Below, one piece after another: positions 1-9,190 of a DNA stretch of 64,000 nt (positions are counted from its first letter, which is position 1; every line of letters starts with the position of its first letter). A model generated the notes under the pieces. The model did no database searches. It was not told the origin of the DNA and saw nothing but the letters and a program-made list of their open reading frames with translations. Where the stretch lies: the NCBI GenBank assembly GCA_963691705.1, contig OY829538.1, positions 27,734,836 to 27,798,835 on the forward strand. Reading direction: 5' to 3'. The translations under genes were made by a program, and so were the position numbers. The DNA comes from Viola odorata. Taxonomy: Eukaryota > Streptophyta > Magnoliopsida > Malpighiales > Violaceae.

Positions 1-301
1 TCTTCAGCCACAAGAATAAAGGGAACTACAAATTTCCTCCAGTGGATGCAGAAGGCAACCCTGCTCTACCTCTTAAAGTGGATCTGCCCCCACCAGCTCC
101 TGCACCTAAGCCAGTCCTTGCACCACAACCTGCTCGTCCACCAAATACTCCATCAGCTACTGCTAGTTCCTCCCAAACAGATTCCCACAACTTAGCAACC
201 CTCGCAGCTCGGACTGAGCTTCTGCGTGAGCTCTTTGAGCTCCAGCAAAAAACTGCTAGCGGTAAATTGACCCGGAGGCCGTTGTACATGCCAAGATAAA
301 G
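1..301 (+). repeat. Partial monomer at the left edge (family B' tail)
   Basis: This is the last 301 bases of a monomer. It carries the B' markers: AAG at the linker codon (PKP), NTPSATASSS, and the RELF tail. The frame is open to TAA at 297-299. The following unit at 302 begins with the VMG head, as expected after an RELF tail. Confidence 0.95.
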
Positions 302-795
302 ATGATGGTCATGGGGTCTGTCATAACCCATCAGGTTGTTCAAGCTAGCTCTCTCAATGTTAAAACCTGTGATTTACATATTATTTCTTTGATTAAACCA
401 CATGGTCTCCACTGTCTAGATGGAGTGGGTTTCTTCCATATAGAGAAAGGCTTTCTTTTCATGAATACGGGTTTTACAATCAAGGTGGACCAGATCTTCA
501 GCCACAAGAACAAAGGGAACTACAAATTTCCTCCACTGCATGCAGTTGGCAACCCTGTTCTACCTCTTGATGTAGATCTGCCCCCACCAGCTCCTGAACC
601 TCAGCCAGTCCTTGCACCACAACCTGCTCGTCCACCAAATCCTCCATCAGTTGCTTCTAGTACCTCCCAGACAGATTCCCACAACTTAGCAACCCTCGCA
701 GCTCGGACTGAGCTCCTGTGTGAGCTCTTTGAGCTCCAGCAAAAAACTGCTAGCGGTAAATTGACCCGGAGGCCGTTGTACATGCCAAGATAAAG
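302..795 (+). repeat. Satellite monomer family A (reference copy) with intact 163-codon frame
   Basis: The frame runs 302-793, then AG before the next unit. Family A is defined by LHAVGNPVLPLDVDL, the linker PEPQP, SVASSTS and the CELF tail. Members with a VVQASS head start at 302, 2772, 4747, 5735, 34868, 37338, 39808, 42771, 43759, 46722, 51659, 53141, 54623, 56105, 59069 and 61044; members with a VVEASS head start at 1784, 3760, 7711, 9191, 41289, 45240 and 63019; 57587 is a variant (IYS, LRGEG). A subgroup with KPHG instead of KPLG occurs only at 302, 2772, 4747 and 5735, marking the left end of the window. The predicted product has no signal peptide or convincing membrane segment. I do not regard it as a demonstrated gene: there is no recognisable promoter, and the start was chosen only because it gives the longest frame per unit. 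Confidence 0.85.
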
Positions 796-1289
796 ATGAT
801 GGTCATAGGGTCTGTCATAACCCATCATGTTGTTCAAGCTAGCGCTCTCAATGTTAAAACCTGTGATTTACATATTATTTCTTTGATTAAACCACTTGGT
901 TTCCACTGTCTAGATGGAATGGGTTTCTTCCATATAGAGAAAGGTTTTCTTTTGATGAATACAGGTCTCGCAATCAAGGTAGACCAGATCTTCAGCCACA
1001 AGAATAAAGGGAACTACAAATTTCCTCCAGTGGATGCAGAAGGCAACCCTGCTCTACCTCTTAAAGTGGATCTGCCCCCACCAGCTCCTGCACCTTAGCC
1101 AGTCCTTGCACCACAACCTGCTCGTCCACCAAATCCTCCATCAGCTGTTTCTAGTACCTCCCAGACAGATTCGCACAACTTAGCAACCCTCGCAGCTCGG
1201 ACTGAGCTCCTGTGTGAGCTCTTTGAGCTCCAGCAAAAAACTGCTAGCGGTAAATTGACCCGGAGGCCGTTGTACATGCCAAGATAAAG
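796..1289 (+). pseudogene. Family B monomer with premature TAG at codon 101
   Basis: TAG at 1096-1098 replaces the linker Gln (or Lys) codon, leaving 100 residues and removing the Pro-rich second half. The lesion is private. The unit also has TGLAIK, shared with 5241, and SAVSSTS. Confidence 0.9.
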
Positions 1290-1783
1290 ATGATGGTCAT
1301 AGGGTCTGTCATAACCCATCAGGCTGTTCAAGCTAGCTCTCTCAATGTTAAACCCTGTGATTTACATATTATTTCTTTGATTAATACAATTGGTCTCCAC
1401 TAGCTAGATGGAATGGGTTTCTTCCATATAGAGAAAGGTTTTCTTTTGATGAATACAGGTTTCACAATCAAGGTGGACTAGATCTCCAGCCACAAGAACA
1501 AAGGGAACTACAAATTTCCTCCACTAGATGCAGAAGGCAACCATGTTCTACCTCTTGATGAAGATCTACCCCCACCAGCTCCTGCACCTCAGCCAGTCCT
1601 TGCACCACAACCTGCTCGTCCACCAAATCCTCCATCAGCTACTGCTAGTACCTCCCAAACAGATTCCCACAACTTAGCAACCCTCGCAGCTCGGACTGAG
1701 CTTCTGCGTGAGCTCTTTGTGCTCCAGCAAAAAACTGCTAGCGGTAAATTGACCCGGAGGCCGTTGTACATGCCAAGATAAAG
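1290..1783 (+). pseudogene. Family C monomer with two premature TAG codons
   Basis: TAG at 1401-1403 replaces Trp38, and TAG at 1479-1481 replaces Gln64. It is the only monomer with two premature stops. It also carries a private GAG-to-GTG change in the tail (FVL). Confidence 0.9.
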
Positions 1784-2277
1784 ATGATGGTCATGGGGTC
1801 TGTCATAACCCATCAGGTTGTTGAAGCTAGCTCTCTCAGTGTTAAAACCTGTGATTTACATATTATTTCTTTGATTAAACCACTTGGTCTCCACTGTCTA
1901 GATGGAGTGGGTTTCTTCCATATAGAGAAAGGCTTTCTTTTCATGAATACGGGTTTTACAATCAAGGTGGACCAGATCTTCAGCCACAAGAACAAAGGGA
2001 ACTACAAATTTCCTCCACTGCATGCAGTTGGCAACCCTGTTCTACCTCTTGATGTAGATCTGCCCCCACCAGCTCCTGAACCTCAGCCAGTCCTTGCACC
2101 ACAACCTGCTCGTCCACCAAATCCTCCATCAGTTGCTTCTAGTACCTCCCAAACAGATTCCCACAACTTAGCAACCCTCGCAGCTCGGACTGAGCTCCTG
2201 TGTGAGCTCTTTGAGCTCCAGCAAAAAACTGCTAGCGGTAAATTGACCCGGAGGCCGTTGTACATGCCAAGATAAAG

Positions 2278-2771
2278 ATGATGGTCATAGGGTCTGTCAT
2301 AACCCATCATGTTGTTCAAGCTAGCGCTCTCAATGTTAAAACCTGTGATTTACATATTATTTCTTTGATTAAACCACTTGGTTTCCACTGTCTAGATGGA
2401 ATGGGTTTCTTCCATATAGAGAAAGGTTTTCTTTTGATGAATACAGGTCTCACAATCAAGGTAGACCAGATCTTCAGCCACAAGAATAAAGGGAACTACA
2501 AATTTCCTCCAGTGGATGCAGAAGGCAACCCTGCTCTACCTCTTAAAGTGGATCTGCCCCCACCAGCTCCTGCACCTAAGCCAGTCCTTGCACCACAACC
2601 TGCTCGTCCACCAAATACTCCATCAGCTACTGCTAGTTCCTCCCAAACAGATTCCCACAACTTAGCAACCCTCGCAGCTCGGACTGAGCTTCTGCGTGAG
2701 CTCTTTGAGCTCCAGCAAAAAACTGCTAGCGGTAAATTGACCCGGAGGCCGTTGTACATGCCAAGATAAAG
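2278..2771 (+). repeat. Satellite monomer family B' (reference copy) with intact 163-codon frame
   Basis: B' has a family B front half but the linker PAPKP, NTPSATAS and the RELF tail. Members start at 2278, 4253, 5241, 39314, 43265, 51165 and 60550. A VDGEG subgroup starts at 37832, 40302, 44253, 52153, 55117 and 61538. The tail after the linker resembles family C more than B, so B' is itself probably an old B/C recombinant. Confidence 0.8.
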
Positions 2772-3759
2772 ATGATGGTCATGGGGTCTGTCATAACCCA
2801 TCAGGTTGTTCAAGCTAGCTCTCTCAATGTTAAAACCTGTGATTTACATATTATTTCTTTGATTAAACCACATGGTCTCCACTGTCTAGATGGAGTGGGT
2901 TTCTTCCATATAGAGAAAGGCTTTCTTTTCATGAATACGGGTTTTACAATCAAGGTGGACCAGATCTTCAGCCACAAGAACAAAGGGAACTACAAATTTC
3001 CTCCACTGCATGCAGTTGGCAACCCTGTTCTACCTCTTGATGTAGATCTGCCCCCACCAGCTCCTGAACCTCAGCCAGTCCTTGCACCACAACCTGCTCG
3101 TCCACCAAATCCTCCATCAGTTGCTTCTAGTACCTCCCAGACAGATTCCCACAACTTAGCAACCCTCGCAGCTCGGACTGAGCTCCTGTGTGAGCTCTTT
3201 GAGCTCCAGCAAAAAACTGCTAGCGGTAAATTGACCCGGAGGCCGTTGTACATGCCAAGATAAAGATGATGGTCATAGGGTCTGTCATAACCCATCAGGT
3301 TGTTCAAGCTAGCGCTCTCAATGTTAAAACCTGTGATTTACATATTATTTCTTTGATTAAACCACTTGGTTTCCACTGTCTAGATGGAATGGGTTTCTTC
3401 CATATAGAGAAAGGTTTCCTTTTGATGAATACAGGTCTCACAATCAAGGTAGACCAGATCTTCAGCCACAAGAATAAAGGGAACTACAAATTTCCTCCAG
3501 TGGATGCAGAAGGCAACCCTGCTCTACCTCTTAAAGTGGATCTGCCCCCACCAGCTCCTGCACCTCAGCCAGTCCTTGCACCACAACCTGCTCGTCCACC
3601 AAATCCTCCATCAGCTACTGCTAGTACCTCCCAAACAGATTCCCACAACTTAGCAACCCTCGCAGCTCGGACTGAGCTTCTGCGTGAGCTCTTTGAGCTC
3701 CAGCAAAAAACTGCTAGCGGTAAATTGACCCGGAGGCCGTTGTACATGCCAAGATAAAG

Positions 3760-4252
3760 ATGATGGTCATGGGGTCTGTCATAACCCATCAGGTTGTTGA
3801 AGCTAGCTCTCTCAATGTTAAAACCTGTGATTTACATATTATTTCTTTGATTAAACCACTTGGTCTCCACTGTCTAGATGGAGTGGGTTTCTTCCATATA
3901 GAGAAAGGCTTTCTTTTCATGAATACGGGTTTTACAATCAAGGTGGACCAGATCTTCAGCCACAAGAACAAAGGGAACTACAAATTTCCTCCACTGCATG
4001 CAGTTGGCAACCCTGTTCTACCTCTTGATGTAGATCTGCCCCCACCAGCTCCTGAACCTCAGCCAGTCCTTGCACCACAACCTGCTCGTCCACCAAATCC
4101 TCCATCAGTTGCTTCTAGTACCTCCCAGACAGATTCCCACAACTTAGCAACCCTCGCAGCTCGGACTGAGCTCCTGTGTGAGCTCTTTGAGCTCCAGCAA
4201 AAACTGCTAGCGGTAAATTGACCCAGAGGCCGTTGTACATGCCAAGATAAAG
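3760..4252 (+). pseudogene. Family A monomer, 493 bp, A-run contraction
   Basis: The usual A6 after the tail CAGC is A5 near 4199-4203. The frame ends at codon 154, and the basic tail is replaced by LLAVN. Confidence 0.9.
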
Positions 4253-6228
4253 ATGATGGTCATAGGGTCTGTCATAACCCATCATGTTGTTCAAGCTAGC
4301 GCTCTCAATGTTAAAACCTGTGATTTATATATTATTTCTTTGATTAAACCACTTGGTTTCCACTGTCTAGATGGAATGGGTTTCTTCCATATAGAGAAAG
4401 GTTTTCTATTGATGAATACAGGTCTCACAATCAAGGTAGACCAGATCTTCAGCCACAAGAATAAAGGGAACTACAAATTTCCTCCAGTGGATGCAGAAGG
4501 CAACCCTGCTCTACCTCTTAAAGTGGATCTGCCCCCACCAGCTCCTGCACCTAAGCCAGTCCTTGCACCACAACCTGCTCGTCCACCAAATACTCCATCA
4601 GCTACTGCTAGTTCCTCCCAAACAGATTCCCACAACTTAGCAACCCTCGCAGCTCGGACTGAGCTTCTGCGTGAGCTCTTTGAGCTCCAGCACAAAACTG
4701 CTAGCGGTAAATTGACCCGGAGGCCATTGTACATGCCAAGATAAAGATGATGGTCATGGGGTCTGTCATAACCCATCAGGTTGTTCAAGCTAGCTCTCTC
4801 AATGTTAAAACCTGTGATTTACATATTATTTCTTTGATTAAACCACATGGTCTCCACTGTCTAGATGGAGTGGGTTTCTTCCATATAGAGAAAGGCTTTC
4901 TTTTCATGAATACGGGTTTTACAATCAAGGTGGACCAGATCTTCAGCCACAAGAACAAAGGGAACTACAAATTTCCTCCACTGCATGCAGTTGGCAACCC
5001 TGTTCTACCTCTTGATGTAGATCTGCCCCCACCAGCTCCTGAACCTCAGCCAGTCCTTGCACCAAAACCTGCTCGTCCACCAAATCCTCCATCAGTTGCT
5101 TCTAGTACCTCCCAGACAGATTCCCACAACTTAGCAACCCTCGCAGCTCGGACTGAGCTCCTGTGTGAGCTCTTTGAGCTCCAGCAAAAAACTGCTAGCG
5201 GTAAATTGACCCGGAGGCCGTTGTACATGCCAAGATAAAGATGATGGTCATAGGGTCTGTCATAACCCATCAGGTTGTTCAAGCTAGCGCTCTCAATGTT
5301 AAAACCTGTGATTTACATATTATTTCTTTGATTAAACCACTTGGTTTCCACTGTCTAGATGGAATGGGTTTCTTCCATATAGAGAAAGGTTTTCTTTTGA
5401 TGAATACAGGTCTCGCAATCAAGGTAGACCAGATCTTCAGCCACAAGAATAAAGGGAACTACAAATTTCCTCCAGTGGATGCAGAAGGCAACCCTGCTCT
5501 ACCTCTTAAAGTGGATCTGCCCCCACCAGCTCCTGCACCTAAGCCAGTCCTTGCACCACAACCTGCTCGTCCACCAAATACTCCATCAGCTACTGCTAGT
5601 TCCTCCCAAACAGATTCCCACAACTTAGCAACCCTCGCAGCTCGGACTGAGCTTCTGCGTGAGCTCTTTGAGCTCCAGCAAAAAACTGCTAGCGGTAAAT
5701 TGACCCGGAGGCCGTTGTACATGCCAAGATAAAGATGATGGTCATGGGGTCTGTCATAACCCATCAGGTTGTTCAAGCTAGCTCTCTCAATGTTAAAACC
5801 TGTGATTTACATATTATTTCTTTGATTAAACCACATGGTCTCCACTGTCTAGATGGAGTGGGTTTCTTCCATATAGAGAAAGGCTTTCTTTTCATGAATA
5901 CGGGTTTTACAATCAAGGTGGACCAGATCTTCAGCCACAAGAACAAAGGGAACTACAAATTTCCTCCACTGCATGCAGTTGGCAACCCTGTTCTACCTCT
6001 TGATGTAGATCTGCCCCCACCAGCTCCTGAACCTCAGCCAGTCCTTGCACCACAACCTGCTCGTCCACCAAATCCTCCATCAGTTGCTTCTAGTACCTCC
6101 CAGACAGATTCCCACAACTTAGCAACCCTCGCAGCTCGGACTGAGCTCCTGTGTGAGCTCTTTGAGCTCCAGCAAAAAACTGCTAGCGGTAAATTGACCC
6201 GGAGGCCGTTGTACATGCCAAGATAAAG

Positions 6229-6722
6229 ATGATGGTCATAGGGTCTGTCATAACCCATCAGGTTGTTCAAGCTAGCGCTCTCAATGTTAAAACCTGTGAT
6301 TTACATATTATTTCTTTGATTAAACCACTTGGTTTCCACTGTCTAGATGGAATGGGTTTCTTCCATATAGAGAAAGGTTTCCTTTTGATGAATACAGGTC
6401 TCACAATCAAGGTAGACCAGATCTTCAGCCACAAGAATAAAGGGAACTACAAATTTCCTCCAGTGGATGCAGAAGGCAACCCTGCTCTACCTCTTAAAGT
6501 GGATCTGCCCCCACCAGCTCCTGCACCTCAGCCAGTCCTTGCACCACAACCTGCTCGTCCACCAAATCCTCCATCAGCTGCTTCTAGTACCTCCCAGACA
6601 GATTCCCACAACTTAGCAACCCTCGCAGCTCGGACTGAGCTCCTGTGTGAGCTCTTTGAGCTCCAGCAAAAAACTGCTAGCGGTAAATTGACCCGGAGGC
6701 CGTTGTACATGCCAAGATAAAG
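6229..6722 (+). repeat. Satellite monomer family B (reference copy) with intact 163-codon frame
   Basis: Family B is marked by the VVQASA head, KPLGFHC, DGMG, FLLMNTGLT, VDAEGNPALPLKVDL, linker PAPQP, SAASSTS and the CELF tail. Members start at 796, 3266 (RELF tail), 6229, 8203, 9685, 11167, 12649, 14130, 16105, 17586, 19561, 21042, 23017, 24498, 26473, 27954, 29930, 31411, 32892, 35362, 41783, 45734, 47216, 49191, 53635, 56599, 58081 and 63513 (partial). Predicted residues 93-116 are Pro/Ala-rich, 116-126 Ser/Thr-rich, 127-148 Leu-rich and probably helical, and the tail is basic. Cysteines lie at residues 23, 38 and 140. Confidence 0.85.
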
Positions 6723-7216
6723 ATGATGGTCATAGGGTCTGTCATAACCCATCAGGCTGTTCAAGCTAGCTCTCTCAATGTTAAACCCTGTGATTTACAT
6801 ATTATTTCTTTGATTAATACAATTGGTCTCCACTGGCTAGATGGAATGGGTTTCTTCCATATAGAGAAAGGTTTTCTTTTGATGAATATAGGTTTCACAA
6901 TCAAGATGGACCAGATCTCCAGCCACAAGAACAAAGGGAACTACAAATTTCCTCCACTAGATGCAGAAGGCAACCATATTCTACCTCTTGATGAAGATCT
7001 ACCCCCACCAGCTCCTGCACCTCAGCCAGTCCTTGCACCACAACCTGCTCGTCCACCAAATCCTCCATCAGCTACTGCTAGTACCTCCCAAACAGATTCC
7101 CACAACTTAGCCACCCTCGCAGCTCGGACTGAGCTTCTGCGTGAGCTCTTTGAGCTCCAGCAAAAAACTGCTAGCGGTAAATTGACCCGGAGGCCGTTGT
7201 ACATGCCAAGATAAAG
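6723..7216 (+). repeat. Satellite monomer family C (reference copy) with intact 163-codon frame
   Basis: Family C is marked by QAVQASS, NVKPC, INTIGLHW, FLLMNTGFT, ISSHKNK, LDAEGNHVLPLDEDL, SATASTS and the RELF tail. Members start at 1290, 6723, 14623, 18079, 21535, 24991, 28448, 31904, 38326, 42277, 46228, 47710, 49685, 50178, 54129, 57093, 59562 and 62525; 58575 is a C-headed hybrid. This copy has private changes (MNIG, IKMDQ, NHIL). Family C has the only Trp at residue 38, and that codon is mutated to TAG at 1401-1403. Confidence 0.85.
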
Positions 7217-7710
7217 ATGATGGTCATGGGGTCTGTCATAACCCATCAGGTTGTTGAAGCTAGCTCTCTCAATGTTAAAACCTGTGATTTACATATTATT
7301 TCTTTGATTAAACCACTTGGTCTCCACTATCTAGATGGAGTGGGTTTCTTCCATATAGAGAAAGGCTTTCTTTTCATGAATACGGGTTTTACAATCAAGG
7401 TGGACCAGATCTACAGCCACAAGAACAAAGGGAACTACAAATTTCCTCCAGTGGATGCAGAAGGCAACCCTGCTCTACCTCTTAAAGTGGATCTGCCCCC
7501 ACCAGCTCCTGCACCTAAGCCAGTCCTTGCACCACAACCTGCTCGTCCACCAAATCCTCCATCAGCTACTGCTAGTTCCTCCCAAACAGATTCCCACAAC
7601 TTAGCAACCCTCGCAGCTCGGACTGAGCTTCTGCGTGAGCTCTTTGAGCTCCAGCAAAAAACTGCTAGCGGTAAATTGACCCGTAGGCCGTTGTACATGC
7701 CAAGATAAAG
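7217..7710 (+). repeat. Hybrid monomer D/B'
   Basis: It has a D front with IYS and a private LHYLDG, joined to a B' back (VDAEG, PAPKP, SATASSS, RELF). Related D/B-type hybrids start at 33880, 36350, 52647, 55611 and 62031, with different breakpoints and tails. The next unit at 7711 begins with VIG although this tail is RELF-type, which marks an unusual junction. Confidence 0.75.
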
Positions 7711-8202
7711 ATGATGGTCATAGGGTCTGTCATAACCCATCAGGTTGTTGAAGCTAGCTCTCAATGTTAACACCTGTGATTTACATATTATTTCTTTGAT
7801 TAAACCACTTGGTCTCCACTGTCTAGATGGAGTGGGTTTCTTCCATATAGAGAAAGGCTTTCTTTTCATGAATACGGGTTTTACAATCAAGGTGGACCAG
7901 ATCTTCAGCCACAAGAACAAAGGGAACTACAAATTTCCTCCACTGCATGCAGTTGGCAACCCTGTTCTACCTCTTGATGTAGATCTGCCCCCACCAGCTC
8001 CTGAACCTCAGCCAGTCCTTGCACCACAACCTGCTCGTCCACCAAATCCTCCATCAGTTGCTTCTAGTACCTCCCAGACAGATTCCCACAACTTAGCAAC
8101 CCTCGCAGCTCGGACTGAGCTCCTGTGTGAGCTCTTTGAGCTCCAGCAAAAAAATGCTAGCGGTAAATTGACCCGGAGGCCGTTGTACATGCCAAGATAA
8201 AG
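7711..8202 (+). pseudogene. Family A monomer, 492 bp, 2-bp deletion near the start
   Basis: CTCTCTC is reduced to CTCTC near 7,758-7,764. The normal ATG frame is lost early, although a downstream ATG at 7745 is in frame with the rest of the unit (151 codons). This is the only 2-bp indel in the window. Confidence 0.9.
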
Positions 8203-8696
8203 ATGATGGTCATAGGGTCTGTCATAACCCATCAGGTTGTTCAAGCTAGCGCTCTCAATGTTAAAACCTGTGATTTACATATTATTTCTTTGATTAAACC
8301 ACTTGGTTTCCACTGTCTAGATGGAATGGGTTTCTTCCATATAGAGAAAGGTTTTCTTTTGATGAATACAGGTCTCACAATCAAGGTAGACCAGATCTTC
8401 AGCCACAAGAATAAAGGGAACTACAAATTTCCTCCAGTGGATGCAGAAGGCAACCCTGCTCTACCTCTTAAAGTGGATCTGCCCCCACCAGCTCCTGCAC
8501 CTCAGCCAGTCCTTGCACCACAACCTGCTCGTCCACCAAATCCTCCATCAGCTGCTTCTAGTACCTCCTAGACAGATTCGCACAACTTAGCAACCCTCGC
8601 AGCTCGGACTGAGCTCCTGTGTGAGCTCTTTGAGCTCCAGCAAAAAACTGCTAGCGGTAAATTGACCCGGAGGCCGTTGTACATGCCAAGATAAAG
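8203..8696 (+). pseudogene. Family B monomer with TAG at codon 123
   Basis: CAG to TAG at 8569-8571 truncates the frame to 122 residues, just before the Leu-rich segment. The lesion is private. Confidence 0.9.
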
Positions 8697-9190
8697 ATGA
8701 TGGTCATAGGGTCTGTCATAACCCATCAGGTTGTTGAAGCTAGCTCTCTCAATGTTAAAACCTGTGATTTACATATTATTTCTTTGATTAAACCACTTGG
8801 TCTCCACTGTCTAGATGGAGTGGGTTTCTTCCATATAGAGAAAGGCTTTCTTTTCATGAATACGGGTTTTACAATCAAGGTGGACCAGATCTACAGCCAC
8901 AAGAACAAAGGGAACTACAAATTTCCTCCACTAGATGCAGAAGGCAACCATGTTCTACCTCTTGATGAAGATCTACCCCCACCAGCTCCTGCACCTCAGC
9001 CAGTCCTTGCACCACAACCTGCTCGTCCACCAAATCCTCCATCAGCTACTGCTAGTACCTCCCAAACAGATTCCCACAACTTAGCCACCCTCGCAGCTCG
9101 GACTGAGCTTCTGCGTGAGCTCTTTGAGCTCCAGCAAAAAACTGCTTGCGGTAAATTGACCCGGAGGCCGTTGTACATGCCAAGATAAAG
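8697..9190 (+). repeat. Hybrid monomer D/C (reference copy)
   Basis: The front is D-like (VVEASS, KPLGLHC, FLFMNTGFT, IYS) and the back is C-like (LDAEGNHVLPLDEDL, SATASTS, RELF). Members start at 8697, 10179, 11661, 13143, 15117, 16599, 18573, 20055, 22029, 23511, 25485, 26967, 28942, 30424, 33386 and 35856. Copies with other breakpoints start at 34374, 36844, 40795 and 44746. The copies at 8697 and 10179 share the private change TACGK. A recombinant that became a standard HOR member shows that unequal exchange inside monomers creates new families. Confidence 0.8.

Larger units (their letters stand above)
1..8696 (+). repeat. A/B alternating block, approximate 988-bp dimer
   Basis: Unit starts and families: partial B' at 1, A 302, B 796, C 1290, A 1784, B' 2278, A 2772, B 3266, A 3760, B' 4253, A 4747, B' 5241, A 5735, B 6229, C 6723, D/B' 7217, A 7711, B 8203. 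A and B/B' mostly alternate, with C inserted twice. A longer echo is visible: 2278/2772/3266 and 5241/5735/6229 match in order, and 3266 and 6229 share a T-to-C variant in the GGTTTTC run. Disabling mutations in this block are all private to single monomers, unlike the amplified ones further right. Confidence 0.75.

Noticed and set aside
290..310. Bacterial-style translational coupling at TAAAGATGATG, with GGAGG upstream
   Set aside because: GGAGG lies too far upstream (about 23 bp) of ATGATG to be a normal ribosome binding site, and it is nearer an ATG that opens only a three-codon frame. The satellite context points to a eukaryote.
710..736. Triple GAGCTC cluster (710, 722, 731) as a regulatory motif
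   Set aside because: It is the codon repetition of Glu-Leu in the Leu-rich segment; RELF-type families have only two. It is useful as a restriction landmark but there is no sign of regulatory function.
7435..7920. A 161-codon minus-strand frame, the longest on that strand
   Set aside because: It is created by the 2-bp deletion in unit 7711 fusing two shadow frames across a monomer junction; it appears once only.
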